Source: Cyclina sinensis
Lineage: Eukaryota; Mollusca; Bivalvia; Venerida; Veneridae
Direction of reading: 5' to 3'
Assembly (NCBI GenBank): GCA_012932295.1
Contig: JAAONU010000014.1
Coordinates: 14,573,039-14,637,038 of the forward strand
DNA: 64,000 nt
Positions 1 through 12,828 of this stretch are shown here, piece by piece. Within the stretch, counting starts at the first letter, position 1; the number at the start of each line of letters is the position of its first letter. Position numbers and translations under genes: made by a program. The notes under the pieces are model-generated. The model made no database searches. It was given only the letters and a program-made list of their open reading frames with translations, and was not told the origin of the DNA.

Positions 1-192
1 ATGTTTACTGAGATGGCCCTAACTTAAGTAAGAGCATTTCTTTCAACAATGATAAATAATGGAAGAATTGGGCAGTGCATTAACTAATATTTCATAGTAC
101 ATTCTTCCTCCTAAATGAAAGCTCTCAGCATTGTTTCATATAGGAACTAGTTACTCAGCAGAAACTTGATTACACACTCCTTCATATTTCAG

Positions 193-3100
193 ACAATCTC
201 ACACCTAGTGAATTGAAGAAATTAAAGAACAAACAAAGGAAACAGCAGAAGAAGTTAGAGAAGGAGAAACAGAAACAGAAAGAACAAGAGAAGAAAGAAC
301 ATGCTGGCAAGAAACTACAAGACCAGGACCAAGATGGACCAAAGGAGGAAGAATTAGTGCCCGAAAAACTAGCTAAAGTATGTACACCATATTTAAACAA
401 TGATTGTTCATCTGCACTCTCATTCAACTTCTGCAATGATTCCGGCCACAAATTATTAGGTTGCTTTTGAAATTTTAAAGAATGGCTCTAGAAGCATTGG
501 TGATATATATACATTGGCTGATGGTGGATAGTGGTTCAGAAAAGTCACTTTTGGGGGTCAAGAACAAAATTTATTGGCAAGTATTGATGGTAACTGAACA
601 TAACAAAGCTAAACAAATTGTTAGCTTTAACAAAATAATACCTATTTTGGTTGAGCACAGTCCTGCATGCACTTGGTTTCAGAATCGTTTTGTTTCTTTC
701 ATTTCATCTATTCTGAAATTACAGTCTGGGGAAAGAGTTTGACATCTTCTGTTCAACTATTTTACATGTTTGCTACTTTATTGCAAGATCATTTTGTTTC
801 AGATTGATAATCCATTAGAACAAGCTATCAGATTCCTCAAGCCTTTGCAATTACTAGCATCAGAAAGAATAGAAACCCATATATGTGCTTATGAAATTTA
901 TTCTAGGAAAGGTAAGTTTAGAATACTTAAAATGTTAGTCAGACCATTGTTAATGATTATTGAAACTTGATTGAAAATATGTTAGTCAGGTTATCTGTGT
1001 AGAGCAATAGAGGAGTTGATCTGAAAAGTCTCGCTATAAAATAGTTGCTGTATATATATATAATTACGTATGTTTAGATAGTTACAAAATTCTGGGCAGG
1101 TTTTATCTTCCCGGACGCATTTTAGATACATTTGCAAACCATCATGCACAGAAAAATTTACTTGATTGAATTTTTAAACCAACTATGTTACCTGATGGCA
1201 TGTACTTTAATTTATTTGGGTGACTCCTTGGAGTCAACCTTTTGTCTGTTTTTGCAGTGTCACTAAAATTACTTACCAGTGTTATACATATAATGGTACT
1301 TAGACCAGAGAAGAAAATTCAGCTGAAATCAATTTTGACATTCTTGTTTCAGAAAAATTACTATTGATGTTGCAATCATTGAAGAGGGGTTGTCAAGTTG
1401 ACAGGGAAAACCCCCAGTTACATGTGTTTCTTCTCAGGTTTCATAGGCTAGGTATGTAAAGTATGCTTAATTAATATTGTATGTCAGATAATGTATATGA
1501 AGTATGAATTATTATTGGATGTAGTGTTATCAACTGGTGTTGTATAAGTTATAATTCTGGCCATAATCGTTATAAAGAATAAAACAGATTAGAATTCTAG
1601 TATGTTTTGAAATATCAGCTCCCTATCTGGATGGTTATTTTTTTGTGGATGGCAAGATGTGTATGCATATGTGTGAAGTTTAGCATAAACTGGTGCAGAT
1701 GTTATATTTAAACAAACAAACAAATATTTTTGTAAATTGAATGTGTTACAACTTTAAATATGGCTTTGCAGAGTAAAGAATAATCACAGTTATCATGGAA
1801 AGATCATGGCAGGGTGAACTTAACTTGTAAACCTTTGTTTGCAAGATGTGTGTAAAAAATATTACACCAAGTTTTCTCTTATTCTATAATCATAAACAGT
1901 AAAGAAGCAGAAGGCTGTGGGAACATTACCGGAATCTGTGATGCGTGTACTAGATCAAGAGATGGAGAAGTTGTATAGTAGTGAAGATACCTGCAAGCTT
2001 AATGATGAGTTTCTTAATAGGAATAAGGATTCAGTATTACATAGGGCAGCAGGTACGTAGACTTTGTATAACCCTTAACATGCTAAGTATCTAAAACGGA
2101 CTTGTCTTTCAGTAAGGACAGATCCTTTAATTGTTTACGGGGGTGCTTATTGAAATTTTGCTGACTGAATGGCAAATAGTGCAGACCATGATCAGACTGC
2201 ATGGATGTGCAGGCTGACCTTGGTCTGCACTGGTTGCAAAGGCAAACACAGTTGCTACTAGCTGGGTAAAGGTTAATATTACATTGAAATTCGAATTCTT
2301 TAAAGATTTGGTAATTGATAGAAGAAAATGTTAGGAGGATATTTTAATGAAATTGGAATTCTTTGTCTGATTTATCTTCAAGACTTGGTAAATGATGAAA
2401 GAAAAGGTATGTTGGAAAGTAGCAAGTTTGTGGAGGTTTGCATGTACTTCCTAATTGTTTCAGCTGCTCGTATGATGTATGAGATAAAATCGGATCCATC
2501 CACCCAAGCGAAGGCACTACAGCTGGCTACTGCTGTCAACAGTGATCTAGTGGGAGTCACACCAAAGGTACAGCTCATTGAAATAGTGGTAGTAAGGCCT
2601 CTCAGGGGGCAACCTGACTTCTGATGAGTAAGCTTGTGGTGTAACTCGGGATAGGAACCCTTTCACCAGTATTTCAGAAGAACGAGATAAAAGTAAATGC
2701 CAGCATATATAAATGGGCAACATAGATCGGGAATTAAATAAAAAGAAAATGAAGTTATAATTCAAAGTTAAGAATATCTTAATAAAAAATTCTGTATACT
2801 AGCATTTACCCTGATGGTCAGATCCATGCTGTCTGCTCATTGTCTCATAATTGCTATTCAGTCACTACCCTAAAAATTAACATCCAGATTGAACTTTAGA
2901 AAAGTTCATTACGGAAAACTGTGGTGAGGGCTCAGAGATTTTGTATATTATGACTACTTTTCCAACAGAGAAATGTGTCACTTTTAGACACATGTATTTT
3001 AGGTAAATTTGATAAAAATTATATTAACCTGATTTGCTTGTTTTCCATTGCAGAATTGTCGTGAAGTATTGGAGTACATGTGTCGCGGAGATTTCGGTCA

Positions 3101-3224
3101 GTGCGAGACGGAGGCTATGTCATATCAGGAACGTTGCCATAAACTTTTTCCTTTCGTCCCCTCATTTATTATACCAAACTCTCAGTCGGAACAAGTTGTA
3201 ACCAATGGAAACATGTCCTCATAA
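193..3224 (+). CDS. NAA15: NatA auxiliary subunit NAA15, 3' part (7 coding exons)
   Basis: C-terminal part of the NAA15 (NARG1/Nat1) TPR scaffold, which anchors the NatA catalytic subunit NAA10 to the ribosome for co-translational N-terminal acetylation. Exons that splice in one frame: 193-377, 803-911, 1353-1451, 1900-2052, 2464-2567 and 3054-3224 are clear; all have AG acceptors and GT donors. The first holds the family's basic Lys/Gln-rich segment followed by GPKEEELVPEKLAK; the next encodes PLEQAIRFLKPLQ and THICAYEIYSRK; then LLLMLQSLKRG; VMRVLDQEMEKL; MMYEIKSDPSTQAKALQLAT; and the final exon has CREVLEYM and CHKLFPF before TAA at 3222-3224. These match conserved blocks of animal NAA15 in order. 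The 5' exons lie outside the window. The C-terminal tail after the HKLFPF block is short. Identification is from remembered family motifs, not a search. (Six exons are listed with certainty; 'seven' in the overview counts any unseen small exon only as a possibility.). Confidence 0.93.
2068..2277. mobile_element. Short MITE-like repeat in a NAA15 intron
   Basis: The ends form an imperfect inverted repeat (ATAACCCTTAACATGCT on the left; the reverse complement of the right end reads ATTAACCTTTACCCAGCT). Inside is a second inverted pair, GTGCAGACCA near 2179 and TGGTCTGCAC at 2221-2230. It has no coding capacity and lies between two NAA15 exons. The sequence resembles a short repeat common in bivalve genomes, from recollection. 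Confidence 0.5.
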
Positions 3225-4449
3225 CGTCGGCATTTTATCATAATGGATAAACTGGAACCTGACTAACAATTTGTGGAATTTGTGGAGTGTTGGTTACTCT
3301 AGAGTGAGGGAGTGTTATAGAGAGGAATTGACTTCTGTTGAAGTTTTTATAGATTTGTTAAGGAACAAATTACATTATTACCCTGCAATATTAGGGTATG
3401 TTCCAGTGCTCATCTGAGAACGTGAACGTATGCATGTATGTGTTCTTGTTTTGTCAAACCCGGCACTTGAAGTATATGATTCAGCACAAAATCATGTGAT
3501 AAACCTCAGAAAGGGGCTACATGTAGATGATGTGATGCCTCTGGTAAAAAAAAATAGTTTTTGTTGTGTACAGCAAATGACATTTTGAAACATCAGATTT
3601 GGAGAGATTGTACCTCTGACAGTTAAACTGTGCAGATGAGAATTTCATTGAGTAAATGCCTTGGATTCATATTTATTGATTTTATTGAATGCAATTGTTA
3701 GACCTTTCTTTCATCTCACTTTTTTTTGGCCTTCATTATTACATTGTATGGTCATTTGATTGTGAACAAAACATACAGTTTTAAAATGAAATGAATTTTA
3801 ATAAGCTTTTTTTTCCTGTGGCTGTGGTCACTAGGTTTAAGAGCATACTCATATGAGATATTTTATGAGCTGTATGTCGAAAACTAATCAAATGCAGAAC
3901 ATCATCCGTTGTTACAGAAGTCTAGTAATTTATTAATTGGTTTGAACTTTATGTAAGAGGGTGTTTTGTATACATACATATACAATAGAGGGCTTGTACA
4001 ACAGAAAAGAAGGAAAGTACATTATAGCACTGTTACAGACAGTTGAGAAATCAAGGTCTAGCAGACACATTGGGCCAGACATTACAAGATTACAATATCA
4101 TAAAACATCTCCGAAAGAAAAATAATAAATGGCAGAAAACAGTTTTTAAGGCTATGCAATTGTTTTTGTTTTATTTTTCATTCAACACATACTGCTTTTC
4201 AGATGAAACTGTAAGTCTCTAGACATTTCTTTCTTTTAATAAGTACTAGGCTATTGCATGTTAAGGGGACATTTCTAGCTCATGTTTCTGTGCCTCCATA
4301 AAACTAACATTGTTTGGATTTTTGCCTCTCAATAACTTGATCTTGCATGTCTACTTGAATGACCCAGACAGTTACACATTTGAGGTGCAAACCTTACAGT
4401 CTGCATTAGATAGTTATGAGCACTTCTGCTGTCCCAATAGTAGCTTTTT

Positions 4450-4548
4450 ATGCCCCCAGAAGGGAGGCATATAGTTTTTGAATTGTCAGTCCGACCCCTG
4501 AATGACTGGTTCTCAGCTCAAAGGTTGAAGCCTCACTTCAGGGGGCAT
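4450..4548. mobile_element. 99-bp MITE with ATGCCCCC termini
   Basis: The left end reads ATGCCCCCAGAAG and the right end CTTCAGGGGGCAT, giving terminal inverted repeats of 13 bp with one mismatch. It is non-coding and followed by a long poly(T) tract at 4572-4605. Confidence 0.55.
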
Positions 4549-4569
4549 TGTCGTCTTACAGTGACAGTT

Positions 4570-4571
<2 letters not shown>

Positions 4572-4605
<34 letters not shown>
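4572..4605. repeat. Poly(T) tract
   Basis: Uninterrupted run of T, about 34 bases, shortly after the MITE ending at 4548. Confidence 0.95.
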
Positions 4606-4608
<3 letters not shown>

Positions 4609-6344
4609 TAAGTTGCTACATAACATCATTCATTTAGTATTACCGGTAGGAGGTAGAGAGGTTTTTAATTAATTTCTTCAAAACTGTACAAAATTAGAGC
4701 ACACTAAAATAAAAACACGCTCATTTCCAAAGTATAAGTAATTTTGTGCCCTTACAAAATAGTTTCTAAGAAATGCATTGTACATGTATGTACTAAATTA
4801 TTGCAATAGTACATGGGCTAGAAAATGATGGTGCAGCCTGTTGGAAGTCAATATTATTCAAAAGTGTTTTTGATTGATAAAAATAGCCAAAGTTAAGATT
4901 GACTGTATACTTCAGTAGCATTAGAAAAAATGAATAGAAAAAATAAGTCGGAATTGAAAGTAACTTGTGCTTTTTTTTTACCCTATTGTTTGCTGTTGAG
5001 TGTTTGTAGGATATGATTGTGGTTTTAGTATCCATGTATGGGAATTTTTTTTATATGTTTTGTTACCAGTGTATTACATAAGCGAATGAAATGTTTGTTA
5101 GATGTTGACTTTTCTTTGTTCCTTTTACATTCTGTCTATCCATAGATCACTCATTTAAAAAATCAAAGTTGTTCTAAATCTAATTCGTATATTATGCTTT
5201 TCTTAGATGACAGTAAATAATGATAAGTAAAATGTGACCTGTATTAGATTGGTGCTTCATTAGAATGCATAGCTACATGTTCTTAAGGGCTTTTAAATCT
5301 TTTTATAGGAGTTAAACTTGACTGCAGGCGCTAGGTCAGTTAGAAAATGCATACAAAGCAGGAGGATTTCCTTTCTTACTTTAAACTGTAGAAATAGACC
5401 ACGTATGAGCAGGAAAAAGAATGTTTTTGTTTTCTCAGTCATTCAGGTTTATCATGTGTTCAGTATTATTTGATTTCTAACTTATGATATGAACTGGATA
5501 CTTGGCAACTTAACTACACTTTTGAATGTTTAACTACACTTTTGAATATTTAGTTTATTGGTTATCCGAAGTGCTGTTAAATCTCAGTATTTTCTTGTAT
5601 TTACTATTATGAAGATTAAGCAACTTCTCTTGTTCTTAAATGTACTTCCAAATGCTTTAAATCTTTGTAGATATTCCTATTTTTGCTGCTGTTGGAATTT
5701 TCAGAATATTCTATGCTTACATTTCACGTGTATTTCAGCTTATAAAGCAGGTTACACGTGACCGTGACGTTTCACAGAAATACTGTCTTTTAAAAATTTG
5801 CACTCCTTCTAGAGACATGTTTTTAAACAAATTACAGAAAAAAATAAGAAGAAAAATAACGGTGCAACTTTTAAAACAAAAAAATAAAATGTAGTTATCC
5901 AATCGGAACTGTCATGTTAAAAGAGTTAATGAAGACATCTCTCATGTCTAAGCCAGGCCTTCACTTTTCTGTAGGGTAGAAAGTTGTTTTTTACTGAACT
6001 GTTTATTATAAAGTTAATCCTAGTCGAGACTGTTCTTGAAAAGATGTACATTAGTGATATGAACATCATAGTTAAAGATAGCAGAAATGATGCTGTGAAA
6101 CAGAGGTATTTTCTGTAGTAAATCATGCAGTCAATTAAGGAGTTACTATTCTCTATTCAGCTAATGTCTGGTGCCTGTGTGTATGAACAAGAGAAAGCCT
6201 ATTATTTTAGGCCTTTGATCAATGCTATGTATTTATCTGCACACACCTTGGACGTTATTTTGCTATAATTGTTCATTTGTAGAAAAGTCTTGATTTTACA
6301 AAAAAAAAAACTATTTATTGTTTTGATAAGAAAACTTGAATAAA

Positions 6345-8820
6345 CTCATTGAAATTTTATAAGCTGTCTTGTAAATGATTCAAGCAGTCAAATAAGTGTG
6401 GCATGACCCTTATTTTTGCCTCTCCTATAGTAACGTCCTTCTCTTGATAGGGTCCATCCATAGCCATTGGAGGATTTCCAAAATGTTTTGTAGAGTATAA
6501 AGCATGTAGGCACGATGGACAGAATGTACCTTATAGCTGGTTCCAGTCAAGGTCACAAATAGGTCAGTTTTGCCCTTTTTTGTCCACTAAATCTATTGAA
6601 ACATTTTGAAATGGTATCTTAGAAATTTTCAGCATACCAAGTCATTGGACACAACATCTTTCGTCAGTCTCAGTCCTGGGTGATGGTCACATCAAATCAA
6701 AAGTTCATTAATTCCGATTTCTTGTGTACTTGTGCCTTTTAAACAATTAGTATTTCCAAATTACTTTGTAGAAATATTGAAAAACATCGACCAAACGTAA
6801 CCATTTATGGGTCTAAGTAAAGGTCACACACACGTATCAAAGGTCAGTCTTCATTATTATGTCTGATCTATATGAATTGAACTCCTTGACCGTTTCCAGG
6901 TGATTATAATGAATTTTCTATTGTTTGAAGTTTAGAAGACGGAGATATCCTTGATACGGGTTCTGTGAGTGACTAGCCTTGCATACACTTGTTTATCTGA
7001 AAATGAAACAAAGGGGCAGTACTGATCTGGGATGACGAGAAGAGCTTTGGAGTAGATAGAGCATCTGACGTGGTCTGAAATCATCAGAAATTATACCGTG
7101 TAGAGAGTGACCCTTTGAAATATCTAGTGGTGTTCAGTCAGGAATATTTAAATTGTGTCCTATTTAGTCATTTACTCCTTCCTGGGTCACATATTTCAAA
7201 AAAGAAATACAAAGCTAAACTTAAAAAACTGTGTGTGTAAAACAATAGGGTCGGAGTTCTGAAATTTGTAATTAAACAAGAAAAGCCAAGAAAACCACCA
7301 CCAAGATTAATTAAACTTTGTCCATGGTGTCATTTTTGGCTCTACCCTGGGTTCAGATGTTTTACATAGACTTATATAGACAAATTCTTTTTTAAAAAAT
7401 ATGAATGTTTTGTCAGACGCCATAAGAATGAAATTTGGCTTGAAGAATTGCCTAGTGAACCTCTACGTGTATCGTTCGAATTATGTCCCATGGGTCTTAC
7501 TTTTATTTTTTATTATCGTTTTTTTTGCGCCTTACTGCGGGGTCACGTTATAATATCGAAATATATAGGAAAATCTTTAAGATTTCTTGATTGAAACCAC
7601 AAGTCCTGGTGTTTTGAATCTGTTAAAATATCCTTCACAGATATCATAAGACTGCGACTTCTGAATTATGGTGTGAAGAGCTAGGGAAACCTTTTAAAGT
7701 CAGTTTCGTAAACCAAATAGCCTTTATCTTTGATAGTGGCATGCAGTATTTTCTAGTTCTTTCTTTTGTTTTGATGATAAATCTATACATTTACAAAGAT
7801 GAGCAATTTAGGGCCATTTTGGCACTCTTAATTGCAAAGGCAATGTTGCAGATGGAGATCTTAAACAAACTTTGAATAACTTTGTAGGTCACTGAATATA
7901 GCTATAGCTTACGACGGTGACACACGTTCTGATAAAAATTTCAAGTTGATTTTGAACACTTGAAATAAGATAAGGGGTAATTTTCATGGCAAAGTCATTC
8001 CTTGAGAAATGTTGAAATTTCTGAAATCTGAAAGACGGATAATTTTTTTTTAAGAATCCACGTGATGTCACAGCATTCGCATATTGTATCACGAGTTAAC
8101 AGTTTGGTTTCCATCTTGACAGACCGTATTTTGTCGCTGTCACTGAACAATGGGTGTGTAAAAAAATCAATAGGACGTTATGATGTGCGTAAGTTTTATT
8201 AGCGATTATGGCTTGTCATTGCCAAGTGTCCTGGGTTGTTCTCGATGCATCACTGGCGAACAGGGCTTTATAAAACAAACATACTACCACAGTAAATGAT
8301 ACTTGCGTGTTATTTAAGTAAGTTCGTCAATGGCCAAAAGAAGTTCATTGCAGGACCAATTCTACCGATATTTTTATAGGACCTATGTTCCCGGTAGTTT
8401 TATTTATGATTCGCTCTGTTTGTCGCGTCTTCTATGGCAGTCTATAAACTTATGTTTCAATTTTGAACAAATATACTTTTTCCAAGGGCTACTAACTGTT
8501 CCTGCGCCACGTCAAGTAGTTTGTGTGAACAATAGAAGAAGTGATAAAACGTGTATCACCCAAAATAAATCACCTTATAAACTAATAATCATCAAATTTT
8601 AAATTTTATGTACATTCTAATGCATGACTTCATTTTTAATGTTCATATATTTGAGTGATTTCTTGACATTTGAGAAAGGTATTGTTTTCCTAAACGTCAT
8701 CAGTCCGTTTTCCAGCAGTTACTTGCATCGTTCCACTCAAACGAGCCACCATGGCTTCGCTCGGACGCAGCATTCATTTCACTTCGACATCAGCCGTTGA
8801 TTATTGTCGGTAGCCATCTG
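6345..8820. other. Intergenic, no gene seen
   Basis: AT-rich sequence with no open frame that looks coding. Scattered AAGGTCAC/AGGTCAGT motifs between 6540 and 6850 suggest a decayed dispersed repeat, but no ends could be defined. Confidence 0.5.
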
Positions 8821-8919
8821 GTGAAGATCGTTGACAGGAAGTGCACACAGAGGATTGAGAGGTAGTCATTGGGAGTAACAACACCAATGACCATCTTACA
8901 AAACCAACGTGGACACGAC
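8821..8919. repeat. 99-bp direct repeat, copy 1
   Basis: Nearly identical (about 5 differences) to 10381-10479, exactly 1560 bp downstream in the same orientation. Read on the minus strand both copies are open (frame containing WFCKMVIGVVT), and each has an AG just upstream on that strand. This could be a duplicated exon or a piece of an unknown repeat; neighbouring sequence is only weakly similar. I do not recognise the peptide. Confidence 0.85.
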
Positions 8920-10380
8920 ATACTAAGTCCCCAAAACTTTGTTTGTACAAACGACCGGGGCTTTTTATTTAGTCTCTCAGAATGGAAACAGTATTTCTTC
9001 AAAACACGAGTTGGAAAAAAAACGCTTAAGACTGTAGTACAAAACTGATCAGCAATTACTTGTTAATTGACTGGTCATCTGTTCATCATTGGCCAGTCGG
9101 TTGGAGCTGGATTAAGTCTACAGCATTTTTAAACAAAGTCTACCATTAGACACACAGATACTGACTGGTTGGCTGCAGCATTTGCACACGGAATGATACA
9201 TGTTCTTATCTTTCAGCATTCACACCATTGTCAGCTTACTAAAGCTTTTGTCACATTTTCACACTTGGAAAAAAATCGACCGAAAGCAAAAGTAAGTGGA
9301 AACTTTTGTTGACCTTATAAGTAAAACGGTAGATATTTGGCCCCGTTAGTTCTTTATTTCTGATTATATTAAAAGAATCATTTTCCAAATTAAAACCTGT
9401 ACGCGTATAGCATGGAATAAGTCAGTGTCAGAAGGGAACAAAATTATTTGTATCATATATATCTGTGAAGAAAAATGATGATGGACAGAGCATGCCTTGG
9501 ACTAAGTGCGTAGGTTGTGAGAGACAGAAGAAATAAAGTAAAGCACTAGACAAAATAGAAAAACGAGAGAGAAAAAGAAAACAAAGAGCGAAAGCTACAA
9601 ATAAACAAGAAATAAAGAAACTGATATTGAGAGAACAAACACAAGAACAGAAACTACTGGCATGCACTTTTTACCTCACGATGCCGCTTTATGTTCGCCT
9701 TTCCGCCCGACTGCAGTGTCTGTTTATGTCCTCTGTCAATTGCAGACCACAGTCTGAATGGTGAAAATGATGACTGTAGACCACAATCTGACTGGTGTAA
9801 AGGACGCCAAGTTCTCTTAGACTAAACTCAGACATCAGAGTTACACCAAACAGGGTTATAGCCTCAAAATAACTGTCGCCAAGATGTCGCCCCAATTTCA
9901 AGGTTCCTCAGATTTGCTGGCTATAAACTAATGTCCCATGTTCTACAGTGACAACTCGTGGAATAACAATAATTTGTGAAATTATACAAACTTATATAGA
10001 AGAAAGAGCAAATATGTACACACGAAAATGAAAATAAAGATAAAAGTATAATCTGAATCATGCTGAGACTGGCTGTCTGCACGACCCTTCCTGCCTTCTT
10101 ATGTGACTGAAAACCGTTCCACAGGTTCGCAGCGAGCAATATTTTATAAACTCATTATTTCACACCGCCATTGTCTCCTGCGCCCTACCACTCGTCGCAA
10201 AGTTCATACTTCCATCTTATGCGCCTGTGAAGACGTTGCTGTGAAGCATCCTCAAGTTTACATCCATGTCGTCGCTAAGTGAACCGTTCCTCCGCTTCAT
10301 GGATAGCAGAAGCGTCCCTCAACCTCGTCGCAGCGTTCGTATATTTGGTCGCTAAGTGCATCATCGTAGGTAACCAGCTA
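8920..10380. other. Intergenic between the 99-bp repeats
   Basis: No supported gene. The segment 9500-9660 is purine-rich (many AGAAA and AAAGAA), and 9720-9800 contains two close copies of a GCAGACCACAGTCTGA / GTAGACCACAATCTGA motif about 60 bp apart. Confidence 0.4.
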
Positions 10381-10479
10381 GTGATGATTGTTGACAGGGA
10401 GTGCACACAGAGGATTGAGAGGTAGTCATTGGAAGTAACAACACCAATGACCATCTTACAAAACCAACGTGGACACGAC
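10381..10479. repeat. 99-bp direct repeat, copy 2
   Basis: Second copy of the 8821-8919 sequence. On the minus strand the open frame continues leftwards beyond the repeat for about another 35 codons (to about 10275), longer than in copy 1. No protein family recognised. Confidence 0.85.
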
Positions 10480-10879
10480 TCTGTTTTCTGACAGATCTCT
10501 ATCCTTCAGCCTTAATACTTACACTGACATTATTACTACTCAAATCCTTCCTATGTTTTTAAGAGATAGACAATATTCTTCCTTTTGTTTCCATTATTTT
10601 TAATACTCTTAAAGAGACATTTACAATTCAGAAATAAGAGAAAAAAATCATTGAATATACAGAACACAGAGAGAAATGTTTTGAAAGTATTGAAAATAGC
10701 CGTAGACTTGCAAACGCTCGTCTGTAACTGTTGCTGCTAAAATGTCCAAAAAATGTTTTTTTATTAATAATGTTTTACAAGCAGACAGTACTTACCGTGT
10801 AGTGCAGCTTGAAACACTCTCTGAATTATCCTTTCAGGTTCATAGTATTTATACATGCTTGAACCAATGCACTCAAATC

Positions 10880-11118
10880 TTAATCAATACTGTTACCAAG
10901 GGTGATAACTTTGCTAATTTTGGGCTCGTGACAAGACGATTACATTTCACAGTTTTCGCCTTATGGCATTTTGCGTCAGCAATGGTGTTGCACTTCGACA
11001 ATTTGTTTACCAATACCTTACAGAACCTGTTAATGACTTTCAGACTGCGATTCGATAAAATTTTTTATTCATTTTTGAATCATTCTGAAGCCGCTGATAT
11101 TTATCAATTCACTTCTTG
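10880..11118 (-). pseudogene. Possible decayed coding exon (weak)
   Basis: On the minus strand one frame gives a charged, Gln-rich peptide (for example IKNFIESQSESH and GIGKQIVEVQHHC) interrupted by TAA and TGA codons, almost all one C-to-T change away from CAA, CGA or TGG. That is the pattern expected of an old, CpG/cytosine-decayed coding exon, perhaps a coiled coil. A 173-codon open frame on the + strand over the same region (10742-11263) shows no recognisable domain and is probably chance. Confidence 0.2.
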
Positions 11119-11280
11119 TTTTCTTTGTTTCTTTGTTTCCTTCTTTCTTTCTTCCTTTCTTTCTGATGAAGTTTTACTTTTTGATAACTTCTTCAGAATT
11201 TATTGTAGATTCTTTTTTATTAGGCGAAAATGGTACATTGAGATATATCTTGTAGAAGGATAGGCGACCTTTCCAATATC

Positions 11281-11357
11281 ATTTAGAAATCGCCACATAT
11301 CGTCATCATTAGCATCACTATCATCACATCATCACCACCACCATCATCATCATTTTT
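11281..11357. repeat. ATC/ACC trinucleotide microsatellite
   Basis: Imperfect tandem ATC and ACC triplets, densest at 11320-11353. Confidence 0.85.
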
Positions 11358-12828
11358 ATTCTTATAATTATGTCTTGGTCCAATGGTATGTATACATTTT
11401 TTTTTGTACTTCGACAAATTTTCAAGGAGAGTCTTTGGTAAGATAACTTCCCTTAGAAAACGGTTTGGGGATACAATTTGTTCGGTAAGTGAGGTTTATG
11501 TTGCTTGGCACTGGACTGGGCATCTAATCTCTCATAGCCAACGACCGAAAATAGAATTCTAAGTCTTTGCTCCTTGTGTATCAGATAAAGAATTTTTGAC
11601 TGAATACAAGTTTTAGGAACAAAATGTTGGCATGGGAGGAGAAGAAAGACTTCAACCAATTTATCAAAATACACCAGTTGTCAATATTGCTTAGCAGCTG
11701 TCTGGAACTCTTATAGTGAAATTTAGATGTAATGTTAAGCTTTGAGAAATATAAGTACACGGCTTCAAAATGCAGGTTTAGGGATTATATGCAGTTAAAA
11801 CCATAGATTTCTAAATACATGTGGGATTTAACTTTTGTTGTTGTCCTTTTATTGGAAAAGAAGAAATTATTTATACTTTGTTTTCGCTAGAACATAAGTA
11901 TGAAAGTAAACTTTTAAGCACGAAGATACTAAGTTCAAGTTTATTTTGCAATATTGGGAGAACAATAAAATATTAGCGCAGTTAACTCTGATGACAGTTT
12001 TCTTGACGTGTTTGTGTAACGTCTGCTAATTAATTGAGAGACCGATTATTATCTTGTCACGTCTTGGCATGGCTGTAGCAGATGGACGTGTGTTATGTAT
12101 GACAAACAATTAAAATACAGTTTTCTAAGATATTGCAGGGTAACTTTGTTAAAAGATGAAATACTTCAAGTTAATGCACCCCTTTAAAATAGAGATTTTG
12201 ATCTAAAAAAATGGAATAAAACACGAATTATAGAGCTTTGTGGATTGAGATATTTGAGAGAATTTACTTTATTTATTTATTTGTTGCATGTACTTGTACA
12301 TATTTTGTATATTTGTATTATAGTTTAATTTTGCCGTATTTGTAAATTTGTAGTGTTATGGCCGAAAGCTCTTGTGTGCTGATTTTGCCAAATAAATAAA
12401 GTATAAAGTAGGTAACTTTAAAGGTTCGATATGTGAATTTCTTCTCAGTTATGTTTCCTTTTTCTCTGCCTTCATCCTTTTGTTGTTGTTGTCGTTGTTG
12501 ATGGTGTTGCAGATGGTTATAACAATGGTGATGAAGATGATGATGATTCTTGCCCCGTTCTATTCTGCTTCACTGTCCTGCTCTATGCTAGCTTAAATAA
12601 GAAAGAAAAAAATTCAGCCAATTTAATTTATTTATATACCTGTATTATGTTGTACTCAGGTGAATCATTACGCTTTTTTTAAATGTAACTTAAAGAATTA
12701 TTAACCAATGGTCCGGCTCGACAATTTTCTATACAGTGCATTGTCATTCTATACATATCAATCAACACAATTTAACAAATAAAAGAAATAAATGTAAACT
12801 TAATGAAAACTCCGACATTAATTGTAAT
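11358..12828. other. Intergenic, possible LINE 3' tail
   Basis: No gene supported. Around 12300-12410 a T/G-rich stretch ends in CCAAATAAATAAAGTATAAA, which resembles the 3' end of a non-LTR retrotransposon with a short repeated tail. A CTTTTGTTGTTGTTG stretch and a GATGATGATG stretch follow at about 12477-12546. Confidence 0.3.

Larger units (their letters stand above)
3225..6344 (+). other. Probable NAA15 3' UTR and poly(A) signal region
   Basis: There is no supported coding exon here on either strand. Candidate AATAAA signals occur at several points; the last strong one is at 6339-6344. A 99-bp MITE and a 34-base poly(T) run interrupt it. Where transcription really ends cannot be decided from sequence alone, so the UTR extent is inference. 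Confidence 0.35.

Noticed and set aside
213..470. 85-codon frame continuing past 377
   Set aside because: Only the part to 377 is exon; GTATGT at 378 is the donor and the rest is intron.
2328..2624. 98-codon frame over a NAA15 exon
   Set aside because: It reads through intron on both sides; only 2464-2567 matches the family and has splice sites.
10742..11263. 173-codon + strand open frame
   Set aside because: Low-complexity, Phe/Ser-rich (TTTCTTTCTTCC tract), no domain, no splice context; more likely chance antisense to a decayed minus-strand sequence.
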